Part shown: positions 1 to 6,468 of the stretch, piece after piece | Position numbering within the stretch: position 1 is the first letter of the stretch | Layout: the number at the start of each line of letters is the position of its first letter | Origin: Symbiodinium natans | Taxonomy: Eukaryota > Sar > Dinophyceae > Suessiales > Symbiodiniaceae | Length of the DNA: 11,000 nt | Direction of reading: 5' to 3' | NCBI GenBank assembly: GCA_905221605.1 | Contig: CAJNDS010000134.1 | Location: forward strand, 154,001 to 165,000 | Made by a program: the position numbers and the translations under genes | Notes under the pieces: model-generated | Database searches by the model: none | Told to the model about the DNA's origin: nothing | Seen by the model: only the letters and a program-made list of their open reading frames with translations

Positions 1-71
1 CACGCGAAACCACGTTTATTGTGGGCTGCGCGATGTTTTTTTCTGCTTTCTGCTCGCACACACCTGCAAAG

Positions 72-1493
72 GTGGCACCTGGACCTGGCTCGTCCGTGCA
101 GTACGCGCAGCCACAGCCAGCTGCTTATGGTTCCTCGGTGGCCATGCCGGCCCCGGGTCCCTCAGTGGCTATGCCGGCCCCTGCTCCCTCACCATACGCA
201 GCCCCAACGCCAGGCCCAGCTCCAGCGCCGTCAAATGCTGTGTACGCAGCCCCAGCGCCAGGCACGACACCGGGCCCGGCACCGTCGAATGCTGTGTACG
301 CAGCCCCTGCACCAGGCACAACGCCTGGCCCGGCACCGTCCAATGCTATTTACGCAGCCCCAACACCGGCGCCGAGCCCGGCGCCATCGAACGCTGTGTA
401 CGCAGCACCTGCACCGGCCCCCGGCCCAGCGCCATCGAACGCTGTGTACGCAGCACCTGCACCAGGCACAACACCGGCCCCTGCCCCGACGCCATCGAAC
501 GCTGTGTACGCAGCCCCAGCACCAGGCACAACACCAGCCCCTGGCCCAGCGCCATCGAACGCTGTTTACGCGGCCCCTGCACCAGGCACAACGCCGACCC
601 CTGGCCCAGCGCCGTCCAACGCCGTGTACGCAGCCCCAGCACCAGGCACAACACCGGCCCCTGGCCCAGCGCCGTCGAACGCGGTGTACGCAGCACCGGC
701 ACCAGGCACAACACCGGCCCCTGGCCCAGCTCCGTCGAACGCTGTGTACGCAGCCCCAGCGCCAGGAACAACACCGGCACCAGCGCCGTCGAATGCTGTG
801 TACGCCGCCCCAACGCCAGCACCGGCACCTGCGCCAATGACCTATGCTGCCCCAGGTCCCGCACCTGGCCAGCCCATGACCTATGCTGCTCCCGGTCCAG
901 CGCAGCCCATGCCCTACGCTGCCCCATCCCCCGCACCGATGTATGCTCCGGCCACGTACACGACCCAGAGCATCCCACAGTATGCAACACCCGCACCAGC
1001 TACCTACACTGTGGCACCAGGTTCATCTCAAGCAGTGGCCCCCATGACATCCTCGGCTGCAGTGGCGGCACCGATCCAGAGCATGCCTGCAACAACCAGC
1101 CCGGTCGCGAGCCCAGTCACGACCAGCCCGGTCACCTACACAGCTCCGGCCGCCACGACGACCCCGGTCACCACCTACACAGCTCCAGCTGCGACTACCA
1201 GCCCGGTCACCTACACAGCTCCGGCCGCCACTACCAGCCCGGTGACTTACACAGCGCCCGCAGCCACTACCAGCCCGGCCACATACACAATGCCAGCTGC
1301 CACCACTAGCCCTGCGGTGACCTACGGAGCTCCAGTGCCTGCCACCACCAGCCCGGTCACCTATGGAGCTCCGGTGCCTGTCTCTACTGGGCCAGTGACC
1401 TACGGAGCCCCGGTGCCTGCCACTACCGGCCCGGTGACCTACGGAGCCCCGGCTCCGGCGCCAGCCACCTATGCCGCTCCGGTGCAGTCCTCA
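72..1493 (+). CDS. Pro/Ala-rich tandem-repeat exon (5'-most visible exon)
   Basis: Open frame continuous from before base 72 to 1679. About 474 residues, almost only Pro, Ala, Thr, Ser, Gly, Tyr and Val. Residues about 50-255 are eleven copies of an SNAVYAAP-type unit, mostly spaced by GTTPAPGPAP (20 residues, 60 bp). Then come MTYAAPGPA-like units, then from about base 1099 a 12-residue TTSPVTYTAPAA unit grading into TTSPVTYGAPVP. No transmembrane segment or enzyme domain is visible. I start the exon at 72 because a T/C-rich stretch ending in AAAG precedes it (AG|G, phase 0). The in-frame ATG at 33 lies in that intron-like stretch. The 3' end is uncertain: possible phase-0 donors are 1481|1482 (GT) and 1493|1494 (GA). 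Beyond about 1530 the frame runs into a GA microsatellite and is surely intron. Other open frames over this block, on both strands, are by-products of the GC-rich repeat. Confidence 0.75.
226..836 (+). repeat. 60-bp in-frame coding minisatellite (SNAVYAAPAPGTTP unit)
   Basis: Eleven SNAVYAAP or SNAIYAAP units. The six centred on about 430-760 keep an almost exact 60-bp spacing and differ mainly at third codon positions. Earlier and later units are shorter (36-54 bp) because the GTTP or PGPAP part is missing. Every length is a multiple of three, so the reading frame is kept. The pattern fits slippage or unequal exchange under selection for frame. Confidence 0.9.
1096..1456 (+). repeat. 36-bp in-frame coding repeat (TTSPVTYxAPxx unit)
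   Basis: About nine units of roughly 12 residues. Early units read TTSPVTYTAPAA and later ones TTSPVTYGAPVP or TTGPVTYGAPVP. The later form is the one reused in the second repeat exon (2794-3411), which links the two exons by duplication. Codons for the shared GGAGCTCC (Gly-Ala-Pro) core recur almost unchanged. Confidence 0.88.
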
Positions 1494-1548
1494 GATCATG
1501 AGATGAGCCATGAGTTCGCAGATTCGAGGGAATCTTGGCAAGAGAGAC

Positions 1549-1585
1549 GGGGAGGGAGGGAGGGAGGGAGAGAGGGAGAGAGAGA

Positions 1586-1618
<33 letters not shown>
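1549..1618 (+). repeat. GGGA/GA purine microsatellite
   Basis: Starts as GGGA units and becomes an almost pure GA run of about 28 bp. It lies just after the Pro/Ala exon. Read in frame it gives only Arg/Glu/Gly, which marks the loss of coding sequence. Confidence 0.95.
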
Positions 1619-1774
1619 CAATTATCTGTTAAAACATCGAGCCGTTACAAATCCAGTGTGCCGCAGATCTGTGTGGTGAGTGTCGTAGCTTTGTGCTTCG
1701 CAGCTTCGCCGAGGCTCCATCTCCATACATGGTGCCATCCTCAGACTGGACAGGTCGCCCCGATTGCTTATAAA

Positions 1775-1841
1775 CCCTCCCTCCTCCTCCTCCTCCGCCT
1801 CCTCCCATCATCATCATCATCAGCATCATCAGCATCATCAT
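1775..1841 (+). repeat. TCC-rich run followed by CAT/CAG trinucleotide repeat
   Basis: Pyrimidine run of TCC units at about 1777-1805, then CAT repeats with two CAG interruptions at 1806-1841. It lies inside the probable first intron. Confidence 0.9.
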
Positions 1842-2009
1842 CTATCACCCCGAGCCCGGAACACCACAATCAAGGTGGCAGAGTTTGGGGCCAGGTTCAG
1901 GACTGTGCTTCTTTGAATTCGTTGCGTCGACGCCGCCGAAGAGTGGGGGCATGAGACCTGTAGGACACGTCGGGCAGTCAACCTGTCATAGAATCTTTCC
2001 GCAAGAACC

Positions 2010-2037
2010 TTTAGGGTTTAGGGTTTAGGGTTTAGGG
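2010..2037 (+). repeat. Short intronic telomere-like tract, four TTTAGGG units
   Basis: Four perfect TTTAGGG heptamers in tandem, 216 bp upstream of the first EF-hand exon. They show that telomere-type repeats also lie inside the transcribed gene. Confidence 0.95.
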
Positions 2038-2253
2038 GATCGCGCCAAGATGCGTGCCAGCTTGGATTGTTTGGTGTCATGACTCGCAATGCCGGGTGCA
2101 GCTAGGCTTCTGTTGCACGCTTGAGTAGTCCATCCTAACCACTAGCTACAAGCTGTAAGCTTGAAAGCACAAGGCCAGAACAATCAAGCCGGATTTCGTC
2201 TACTCTTACCAAAACCCTGTACATTCTGCATCACAGAACCTCAGCCCTCCAAG

Positions 2254-2328
2254 GACCAATTCGCCCGCCTGGACGTGAACAATGATGGCACGCTAACCCC
2301 CGAGGAGTTTGCGCAGCTGATGGGCCAG
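2254..2328 (+). CDS. EF-hand exon 1 (single canonical calcium-binding loop)
   Basis: 25 residues beginning DQFARLD. The loop runs D1-V-N3-N-D5-G6-T-L8-T-P-E-E12, so all expected calcium ligands are present: acidic or Asn at 1, 3 and 5, Gly at 6, a hydrophobic residue at 8 and Glu at 12. It is flanked by F-A-R-L and F-A-Q-L-M helix residues. The start at 2254 is chosen because AG|GA(C/T) is shared by the three EF-hand exons here; the preceding Pro-Ser-Lys is also open and could instead be coding. I end it at CAG|GCGGC, a GC donor also present after the second EF-hand. If unspliced, translation reads on through AADPQP to a TGA at 2347-2349 and the gene would end there. A lone EF-hand usually needs a partner, here perhaps the second one. 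Confidence 0.78.
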
Positions 2329-2793
2329 GCGGCGGACCCTCAGCCCTGAACCCGAAACTGCCCTACATCGCTGCTGGCCTTTCCCTTGCTCTGTGGCATT
2401 TGAAGGCCTTCCCGCATGCCATCAAGGGTGCATTCGGGTTTAAAGCAGAATCTGGACGGTCACCCGAGCTCAGTTCGGTGGGATAGCGCATGCTGATGCC
2501 CTTGTCAGCGATACAAAGGCATCCATGATACGTGCTGTAAGCCCCTGCTTGATTCGGTGTTTTGTGCTCTTCAAAGGCGTTGACAACCTGTTGTCGATAC
2601 CATTGTTCTCAAAACATCTCAGCCGGAAGCTTTCGGCCTAACGCCTTAGGTTTTAAGCCTCCAGGTTTTAGGTTCGGGGCTCTCAAAGGGGTGGGGTGCG
2701 GGGCGGGTAGGAGCAGGGCAGTTTGACAGGGTTTCAGGGCTCATGGTTTGGGGTTTCGGGTTGTCAGACAGCAGAGAGCTTTGTACTTTCGAG
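2329..2793 (+). other. Probable intron 2, or 3' flank of a first gene
   Basis: 465 bp. As an intron it would run from GC at 2329 to GAG at 2791-2793, phase 0 on both sides. As an alternative, the in-frame TGA at 2347-2349 ends a first gene and the rest is a spacer. It contains degenerate TTTAGGG-like sequence at about 2641-2760 and no coding signal I can support. Confidence 0.5.
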
Positions 2794-3411
2794 GCTCCTG
2801 CGTACGCTGGTGCGCCAGGCGGTGACCCCTATGGGGCTCCAGTCAGCTACGGAGCTCCCGCGCCTGGCGCCTATGGCGCTCCAGTCAGCTACGGAGCTCC
2901 GGTGCCTGCCACCACCAGCCCAGTAACCTATGCGCCTGCCAATGCCGGCCCAGTCACCTACGGAGCTCCGGCGCCGGCCACCACCGGCCCAGTCACCTAT
3001 GCAACTCCGGCGCCTGGTACTGCCGACCCCTACGCAGCTCCGGTCAGCTACGGTGCTCCGGTCAGCTACGGTGCTCCGGCGCCTGCCCCGGTCACCTACG
3101 CCTCTCCGGCGCCTGCTGGCACCGCCGACCCCTACGGAGCTCCGGTCAGTTACGGTGCTAGCCCTTATGGAGCCCCAGTGTCCTACGGAGCTCCTGTGCC
3201 TGCTGCTGCTACCGCGCCGGTCACCTATGCAGCTCCAGCACCCGGCACCACCAGCCCCTACGGAGCGCCTCAGTACACGTACGCCGCCGCTCCCGGGCAG
3301 CCGTCGGCCGCGCCAACATTTGTGCCAAATGCAAGCTACCAGACCCCATATTCGTACCCGGCGGCAGCACCAATGTCCGGCGGCAGCGTCAGGGCCTCAG
3401 GCCAACAAGCA
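2794..3411 (+). CDS. Second Pro/Ala/Tyr-rich repeat exon (YGAPVSYGAP type)
   Basis: About 206 residues of PYGAPVSYGAP, PATTxPVTYxAP and APGTADPYGAP units, closely akin to the end of the first repeat exon. It starts after TTTCGAG at an AG|G acceptor in phase 0; the upstream part of the same frame is degenerate telomere-like sequence and not plausible coding. The last 30 residues lose the repeat and become Gln/Tyr/Ser-rich. I end it at GCA|GTT (3411|3412), the start of a possible 69-bp GT-AG intron. No stop occurs across that intron, so direct read-through into the EF-hand is an alternative. Gly/Pro/Tyr-rich tails before EF-hands are known in penta-EF-hand proteins such as peflin, but here each block has a single EF-hand, so I claim no homology. 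Confidence 0.78.
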
Positions 3412-3480
3412 GTTGGGTGCTTTTCGGTTTCTTTCGTCCTTCGAGCCTTAGCATGGCCTTCGAGCTTCCAACCCTCCAAG
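3412..3480 (+). other. Possible 69-bp GT-AG mini-intron
   Basis: Begins GTTGGG, has a pyrimidine-rich middle (CTTTTCGGTTTCTTTCGTCC) and ends CCCTCCAAG before GAT. Both ends are phase 0. The encoded residues would be Cys/Phe/Leu/Trp-rich, unlike anything else in the protein, which favours an intron. The length is a multiple of three with no stop, so retention is possible. Confidence 0.45.
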
Positions 3481-3564
3481 GATCTCTTTGCCCGTGTGGA
3501 TGCAGATGGCAGTGGCAATATCTCCCCAGAGGAGTTTGCAAAGTACATGCAGATGCAGGGCCAG
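3481..3564 (+). CDS. EF-hand exon 2 (single canonical calcium-binding loop)
   Basis: 28 residues beginning DLFARVD. The loop runs D1-A-D3-G-S5-G6-N-I8-S-P-E-E12, a textbook EF-hand, followed by F-A-K-Y-M-Q-M-Q. It is closely related to the first EF-hand exon and to the one at the window end. The AG|GAT start matches those exons. The proposed end at CAG|GCGGC gives a GC donor in phase 0 that joins the zinc-ribbon exon in frame. Without splicing the frame continues to a TGA at 3715-3717 with about 50 residues of unremarkable composition, which I take to be intron read-through. Confidence 0.82.
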
Positions 3565-3951
3565 GCGGCAACGCCTTTCCGCCCTTTGGGTCCACCTGGG
3601 TGTCGTGTCTTAAGAGCCCAAGTCAGGGCCTTGTTTGCCACATGGTCAGATACAACTAGCGAGGTAGTGGCCTGGCCAGCTCCACAGAAGCTCAAAGGAT
3701 CTTTTGCTTTGCTTTGACATCGCCTAGAAGTGCCTTCTCCAAGAACTTTGAACACTAAAGCCCCCATACCAAAGCAACTATGAATTCTGGACTCAACATG
3801 GACTCCACAGATTAGGCGCCAGAGAGCCTCCCTAAAGCGCAAGGGCTAGCAAGAGGGACCCCCCCTAAGAAGTCTGCCTCTGGAACAGAACACCGCCTGC
3901 CCCAACCCTAAATCCGAAACCCTGAGCCTTAAACCCTAAACCCCTGCGAAG
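3565..3951 (+). other. Probable intron 4 (GC-AG)
   Basis: 387 bp between the second EF-hand and the zinc ribbon. The proposed donor is GCGGCA and the acceptor TGCGAAG before GGC. The last 50 bp are a degenerate CCCTAAA tract (3901-3945) that directly supplies the C-rich stretch before the acceptor. Frames are broken on both sides of the acceptor region, with an in-frame TAA at 3937-3939 before the zinc ribbon, so the zinc-ribbon exon must be reached by splicing or belong to something else. Confidence 0.6.
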
Positions 3952-4044
3952 GGCGCCGGGCTGAGCCCCAACTGTCCGGCTTGCGGCAACGTGTACTTGG
4001 ACGACTCGCTGTTCTGCCGCAAGTGCGGCCGCAAGCGCGACTAG
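3952..4044 (+). CDS. Terminal zinc-ribbon exon (CxxC-x10-CxxC) with stop
   Basis: Too short to stand out as an open frame, but distinctive: G-A-G-L-S-P-N, then CPAC, then GNVYLDDSLF, then CRKC, then GRKRD and TAG (4042-4044). The Cys codons are at 3973, 3982, 4015 and 4024. Two CxxC knuckles ten residues apart fit a small zinc ribbon that would bind one zinc ion, and the basic GRKRD tail ends the protein. From memory, this C-terminal motif (CxxCGNVY...FCRKCG) recurs in many dinoflagellate predicted proteins; that is recall, not a search. The open frame begins at 3940, after a TAA, so the AG|GGC acceptor at 3951|3952 is the natural exon start and joins the EF-hand exon in phase 0. Confidence 0.78.
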   Translation, partial: GAGLSPNCPACGNVYLDDSLFCRKCGRKRD

Positions 4045-4073
4045 GTGCGGATCGACGTTGGAATGCCTTGCCT

Positions 4074-4162
4074 GGAGGTTCATGGGTAGTCATAAGTAGG
4101 GTGTTTGTCAGAAAGCCCTACTTTGGGTACTTAAAGCCCTGCTTAACCACCCATGAACCTCC
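4074..4162. mobile_element. Hairpin element with 14-bp perfect terminal inverted repeats (MITE-like)
   Basis: GGAGGTTCATGGGT at 4074-4087 is exactly complementary to ACCCATGAACCTCC at 4149-4162. Imperfect pairing continues inward (TAGTCATAAGTAGGG against CCCTGCTTAACCA), so most of the 89 bp could fold as one stem. It starts 29 bp after the zinc-ribbon stop codon and may lie in the 3' UTR. No target duplication is clear. It could be a small non-autonomous transposon or an RNA hairpin at the transcript end. Confidence 0.65.
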
Positions 4163-4280
4163 GAAACCCCTAAGCCCTAAGCCCTAAACCCTAAACCCCA
4201 AAAACCCTAAACGAAGTCTCGTGGCATAGAGGTTTCTCCGCCCTCAGCAGTCTGAAAAAATGAAAGCGCAGGGATGAATG

Positions 4281-4301
4281 CCCCCCCCCCCCCCCCCCCC
4301 C
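4281..4301 (+). repeat. Poly-C run, 21 bases
   Basis: Uninterrupted run of 21 C. The exact length in a genome assembly is uncertain for a homopolymer this long. Runs of 13 G occur at 6853-6865 and 10280-10292, also beside telomere-like tracts. Confidence 0.9.
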
Positions 4302-4574
4302 TGCATCTTGAGCCCTAATCCTAAACCCTAAACCCGAAACCCTAAACCCTAAACCCTAAACCCAAAACCCAAAACCCTAACCGACAGCTTGTCCGAAAGG
4401 CCTAGATGGAGGCCGAACTCTCAGTTGCGTCGGTCCTTTTGTTCGGGCATGGTTTTAGGGTGTAGGGTTTGGGGTTTAGGGTTTGGGGTTTGGGGTCTAG
4501 GTTTAGGGTTTTTGGCAGACATCACGTGAGGTTTTGGGCTGGGGAGTAGGAGGAGCTTTCTGTTTTCAGACGAT

Positions 4575-4890
4575 CTAGGGTTTGGGGTTTAGGGTCTGGG
4601 GCTTCGGTTGGCAGAGGTGTGGCCCACGAGGCTTTTGGAACATGTACCCTTCATAGTCAGGGTCTCAGGATCTTGGCGTTGTTCCTAAACCCTAAGCCCT
4701 GTTAAACCCCTCAAATCCCAAACCCCAAGCCCTAAAACCTAAAGCCCAAACCCTAAACCCCTTAACCCTGCCAAAAAAGTGAGAGAAACCTTAAGCTCTT
4801 CAAGCTCTGAACCCTGCGAAGGCCTGGCCACTGCTACGGTTTTGCTCACGTGAGCTAGGTAGTGGCTGCTTTCTTGAAGCATCTCAGCTA
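4575..4890. repeat. Degenerate telomere-like tracts and spacer
   Basis: TTTAGGG-strand remnants at 4575-4606, then a CCCTAAA-strand mixture at 4684-4769 with many single-base variants (CCCTAAG, CCCCAAA, CCCAAA). The spacer 4770-4890 has no coding or repeat signal I can support. Confidence 0.8.
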
Positions 4891-4997
4891 CCCTAAACCC
4901 TAAACCCTAAACCCTAAACCCTAAACCCTAAACCCTAAACCCTAAACCCTAAACCCTAAACCCTAAACCCTAAACCCTAAACCCTAAACCCTAAACC
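4891..4997 (-). repeat. Perfect interstitial telomere tract, CCCTAAA orientation
   Basis: About 15 uninterrupted CCCTAAA units, that is TTTAGGG on the minus strand. The lack of mutations suggests recent insertion or expansion compared with the degenerate tracts on either side. A 94-bp unique spacer separates it from the opposite-strand tract at 5092-5187. Confidence 0.97.
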
Positions 4998-5091
4998 AGC
5001 AGGAAAAGGATCTACTTGAAGGTTCATGAGAACTTCCAACACCAATTAGAACTGTACTTGTAAGCTCTGGAACGCCCGGGCTCCGGCTGCT

Positions 5092-5187
5092 AGGGGTTTA
5101 GGGTTTAGGGTTTAGGGTTTAGGGTTTAGGGTTTAGGGTTTAGGGTTTAGGGTTTAGGGTTTAGGGTTAGGGTTAAGGGTTTAGGGT
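5092..5187 (+). repeat. Near-perfect interstitial telomere tract, TTTAGGG orientation
   Basis: About 13 TTTAGGG units, the last few degenerating to TTAGGG and TTAAGGG. With the preceding CCCTAAA tract it forms an inverted repeat of nearly 100 bp per arm around a 94-bp loop. Confidence 0.97.
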
Positions 5188-5246
5188 CATCCGAAAACGA
5201 TCTCCTCACACCCCGCATGTTCGAATGCTGTGCATAAGGGGTATGC

Positions 5247-5382
5247 GGAGGGACCCCTAGAAGGGACCCTTAATCGTATTCCCCTATATATACCTTATGT
5301 ATGCCTTGTGTAGTTCCTATATACCTAAGTAGCCCCTAAATAACCCCAAATAACCCCTAAGGTCCCTTTTAAGGGTCCCTCC
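5247..5382. mobile_element. MITE-like element, copy 1 (GGAGGGACCC ends)
   Basis: The left end GGAGGGACCCCTAGAAGGGA and the right end GGTCCCTTTTAAGGGTCCCT plus CC are imperfect inverted repeats of about 25 bp. The AT-rich interior carries no coding sequence. The copy at 7031-7173 matches along its whole length, including the interior CCTATATACC, AAGTAGCCCCTAA and CCCAAATAACC blocks, with small indels. Two full-length diverged copies with matching ends define a non-autonomous element. No clear target duplication, so the superfamily is open. Confidence 0.8.
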
Positions 5383-5620
5383 TTTAGTCCCCTGACGTGC
5401 CGAGGGCGTCCGCGGCAGAACCCTTGAACGGAGCGTGTGCGCCACCCAGATTCTCCCCTTAGGGTGCAGGGCCTTGGTTTTTTTTTCAGGGTGTTCGGGG
5501 CTTAAGGTTTAGGGTGTTGAGGGTGTTGAGGGTTTAGGGTTCAGCAGCTCATGTGCTAGCTTTCACTAGTCGAGCTTTTTCATCGTGTGATGGAGAAGTA
5601 CCCGCCCACCCAGAGAATCC
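5383..5620. other. Unique spacer with a degenerate TTTAGGG tract
   Basis: 5383-5480 is unique sequence with no supported coding signal. 5487-5542 is a decayed TTTAGGG-strand tract with GGGTGTTGAGGG variants. 5543-5620 leads into the palindrome cluster. Confidence 0.6.
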
Positions 5621-5907
5621 GTGCCCACGAAGGTTTCTACCTATGCCCACGAAGGTTTGTGCCTATGCCGACTTGTGCCAAAATGGGCTGCCGAGCACAG
5701 ATTTTAGGCACAAACTTTCGTGGGCATAGGCAACAACCTTATGGGCATGGGCACAAACCTTCGTGGGCACAGGCACGCCGTGCCTGTGCTCAGGAAGGTT
5801 TGTGCCTTTGCCCACGAAGGTTTGTGCCCATTCGTGGGCACAGGCGCAAACTTTGGTGGGCATCATCGGCACAGCGTGCCGATGCCCACGAAGGTTTGTG
5901 CCTATGC
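5621..5907. repeat. Palindrome cluster of GCCCACGAAGGTTTGTGCC units
   Basis: At least seven copies of GCCCACGAAGGTTTGTGCC or its complement, in both orientations. Two form large hairpins. One has arms 5750-5776 and 5780-5806 (25 of 27 paired) with inner arms GCACAGGCAC and GTGCCTGTGC around GCC. The other has arms 5843-5872 and 5876-5902 around AGC, with one CAT insertion. A small hairpin GTGCCCA-TTCG-TGGGCAC sits at 5824-5841. The open frames of up to 111 codons here, on both strands, follow from the palindromes and are not genes. Confidence 0.85.
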
Positions 5908-5930
5908 CGACGAATCCAGTAGGGTTTAGA

Positions 5931-6162
5931 TATACATATTTTTATATATTTATCTTTATATGTATTTTTACATGTATAGTAAGAGTGGTTTAGGGCTTCG
6001 GGTTTAGGATTTAGGGGGTCTTGGGTGTTTTGAGGGTGTTTAGGGTTTAGGGTTTTTAGGGTTCAGGGTTTGGGGTTTACAGGGTTTGAGGGTTTCATTA
6101 GGGCTTGGGGTAACCCAAAACCCAAAACCCTAAACCCTAGACCCTAAACCCTAAACCCTAAC
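5931..6162. repeat. AT-rich stretch and opposed degenerate telomere tracts
   Basis: 5931-5978 is a TATATA/TTTATA-rich stretch. 5988-6110 is a degenerate TTTAGGG-strand tract, immediately followed at 6112-6162 by a CCCTAAA-strand tract, so the two strands meet head to head with almost no spacer. This TTTAGGG-then-CCCTAAA order is the one expected for a fusion of two ends, but the units are degenerate. Confidence 0.8.
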
Positions 6163-6214
6163 GAGTTTGTGGGCTTCAGGCTCTGGGGCCCGCAGGCTCA
6201 AGCCGCTGTCTGTA

Positions 6215-6348
6215 AATCCTAAGCCCTAAACGCCAAACCCCAAACCCCAAATCCCAAGCCCTAAACCCTAAACCCTAAACCTTCAACCCTAAACCCTAAA
6301 CCCCAACCCCAAACCCTAAACCCTAAACCCAAAACATCCCAAAACCCG
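6215..6348 (-). repeat. Degenerate telomere tract, CCCTAAA orientation
   Basis: About 130 bp of CCCTAAA with CCCCAAA, CCCAAAT and CTTCAA variants. It is followed by a 95-bp GC-rich unique segment and then a short TTTAGGG tract at 6444-6468. Confidence 0.9.
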
Positions 6349-6366
6349 AAGACCCTGATCGCTGAG

Positions 6367-6443
6367 GCGCTCCACTGGATGACATCGCCAAGGGCATGAA
6401 GAGTGGTCCTCCGCGTCGGCAAGCGGGCCGCGGCCGAAGTGCG
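6367..6443 (+). other. Weak candidate exon between opposed telomere tracts
   Basis: GC-rich segment after GATCGCTGAG|GCGC. One frame is open for about 25 codons and reads APLDDIAKGMKSGPPRRQ and onward. A CCCTAAA-like tract lies just upstream, as before the zinc-ribbon exon. Against it: the open frame is not phase 0, and I recognise no domain. It may be plain spacer. Confidence 0.15.
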
Positions 6444-6468
6444 GTTTAGGGTTTAGGGTTTAGGGTTT

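Larger units (their letters stand above)
1494..2253 (+). other. Probable intron 1
   Basis: Separates the first Pro/Ala exon from the first EF-hand exon. It holds a GGGA/GA microsatellite (1549-1618), a TCC-rich run followed by CAT/CAG repeats (1775-1841), and four perfect TTTAGGG units (2010-2037). The 3' end is CCCTCCAAG before GAC, matching the AG|GA context at the other two EF-hand exons. The donor is not certain. Short open frames here come from simple repeats and are not genes. Confidence 0.6.
72..4044 (+). other. Gene model: Pro/Ala-repeat, EF-hand and zinc-ribbon protein, 5' partial
   Basis: Gene-level interpretation linking five coding blocks on the + strand: 72-1493, 2254-2328, 2794-3411, 3481-3564 and 3952-4044. 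Seen directly: two long Pro/Ala/Tyr repeat blocks of the same style, each followed by one EF-hand, then a CxxC-x10-CxxC zinc ribbon ending in TAG. Inferred: the joins. Every acceptor is AG followed by G and lies between codons, and both EF-hand exons offer a GC donor at the same codon boundary. About 763 residues would be encoded in the window. The upstream start is missing, because base 72 follows a pyrimidine-rich stretch ending in AG. Alternative: two tandem genes, the first ending at the TGA at 2347-2349. Function unknown; a calcium-binding structural or scaffold protein is the most I would infer. Confidence 0.6.
4045..4512. repeat. 3' flank with degenerate telomere-like tracts and poly-C run
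   Basis: After the gene come CCCTAAA-strand tracts at 4164-4212 and 4311-4382, then a TTTAGGG-strand tract at 4452-4512 in which TTTGGGG and TTTAGGG alternate. Between them, 4213-4280 and 4383-4451 are unique and show no coding signal. The 21-base C run at 4281-4301 stands just before the second tract. Confidence 0.85.

Noticed and set aside
19-996. Long open frames in other frames and on the minus strand over the first repeat exon (up to 273 and 216 codons)
   Set aside because: GC-rich repeats without stops stay open in several frames. Arg/Gln/Leu-rich or scrambled products are shadows of the Pro/Ala frame.
2930-3842. Overlapping open frames across the second repeat exon and EF-hand on both strands
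   Set aside because: They lie over the frame carrying the EF-hand and repeats, and have no domain of their own.
4891-5187. CRISPR-like array
   Set aside because: The 7-bp units have no spacers; this is a telomere-type tandem repeat.
5587-5993. Open frames of 69-111 codons on both strands with a repeated FVPMPTKVC-like phrase
   Set aside because: The phrase is the translation of the palindromic 19-bp word; both strands read similarly because the DNA is self-complementary.
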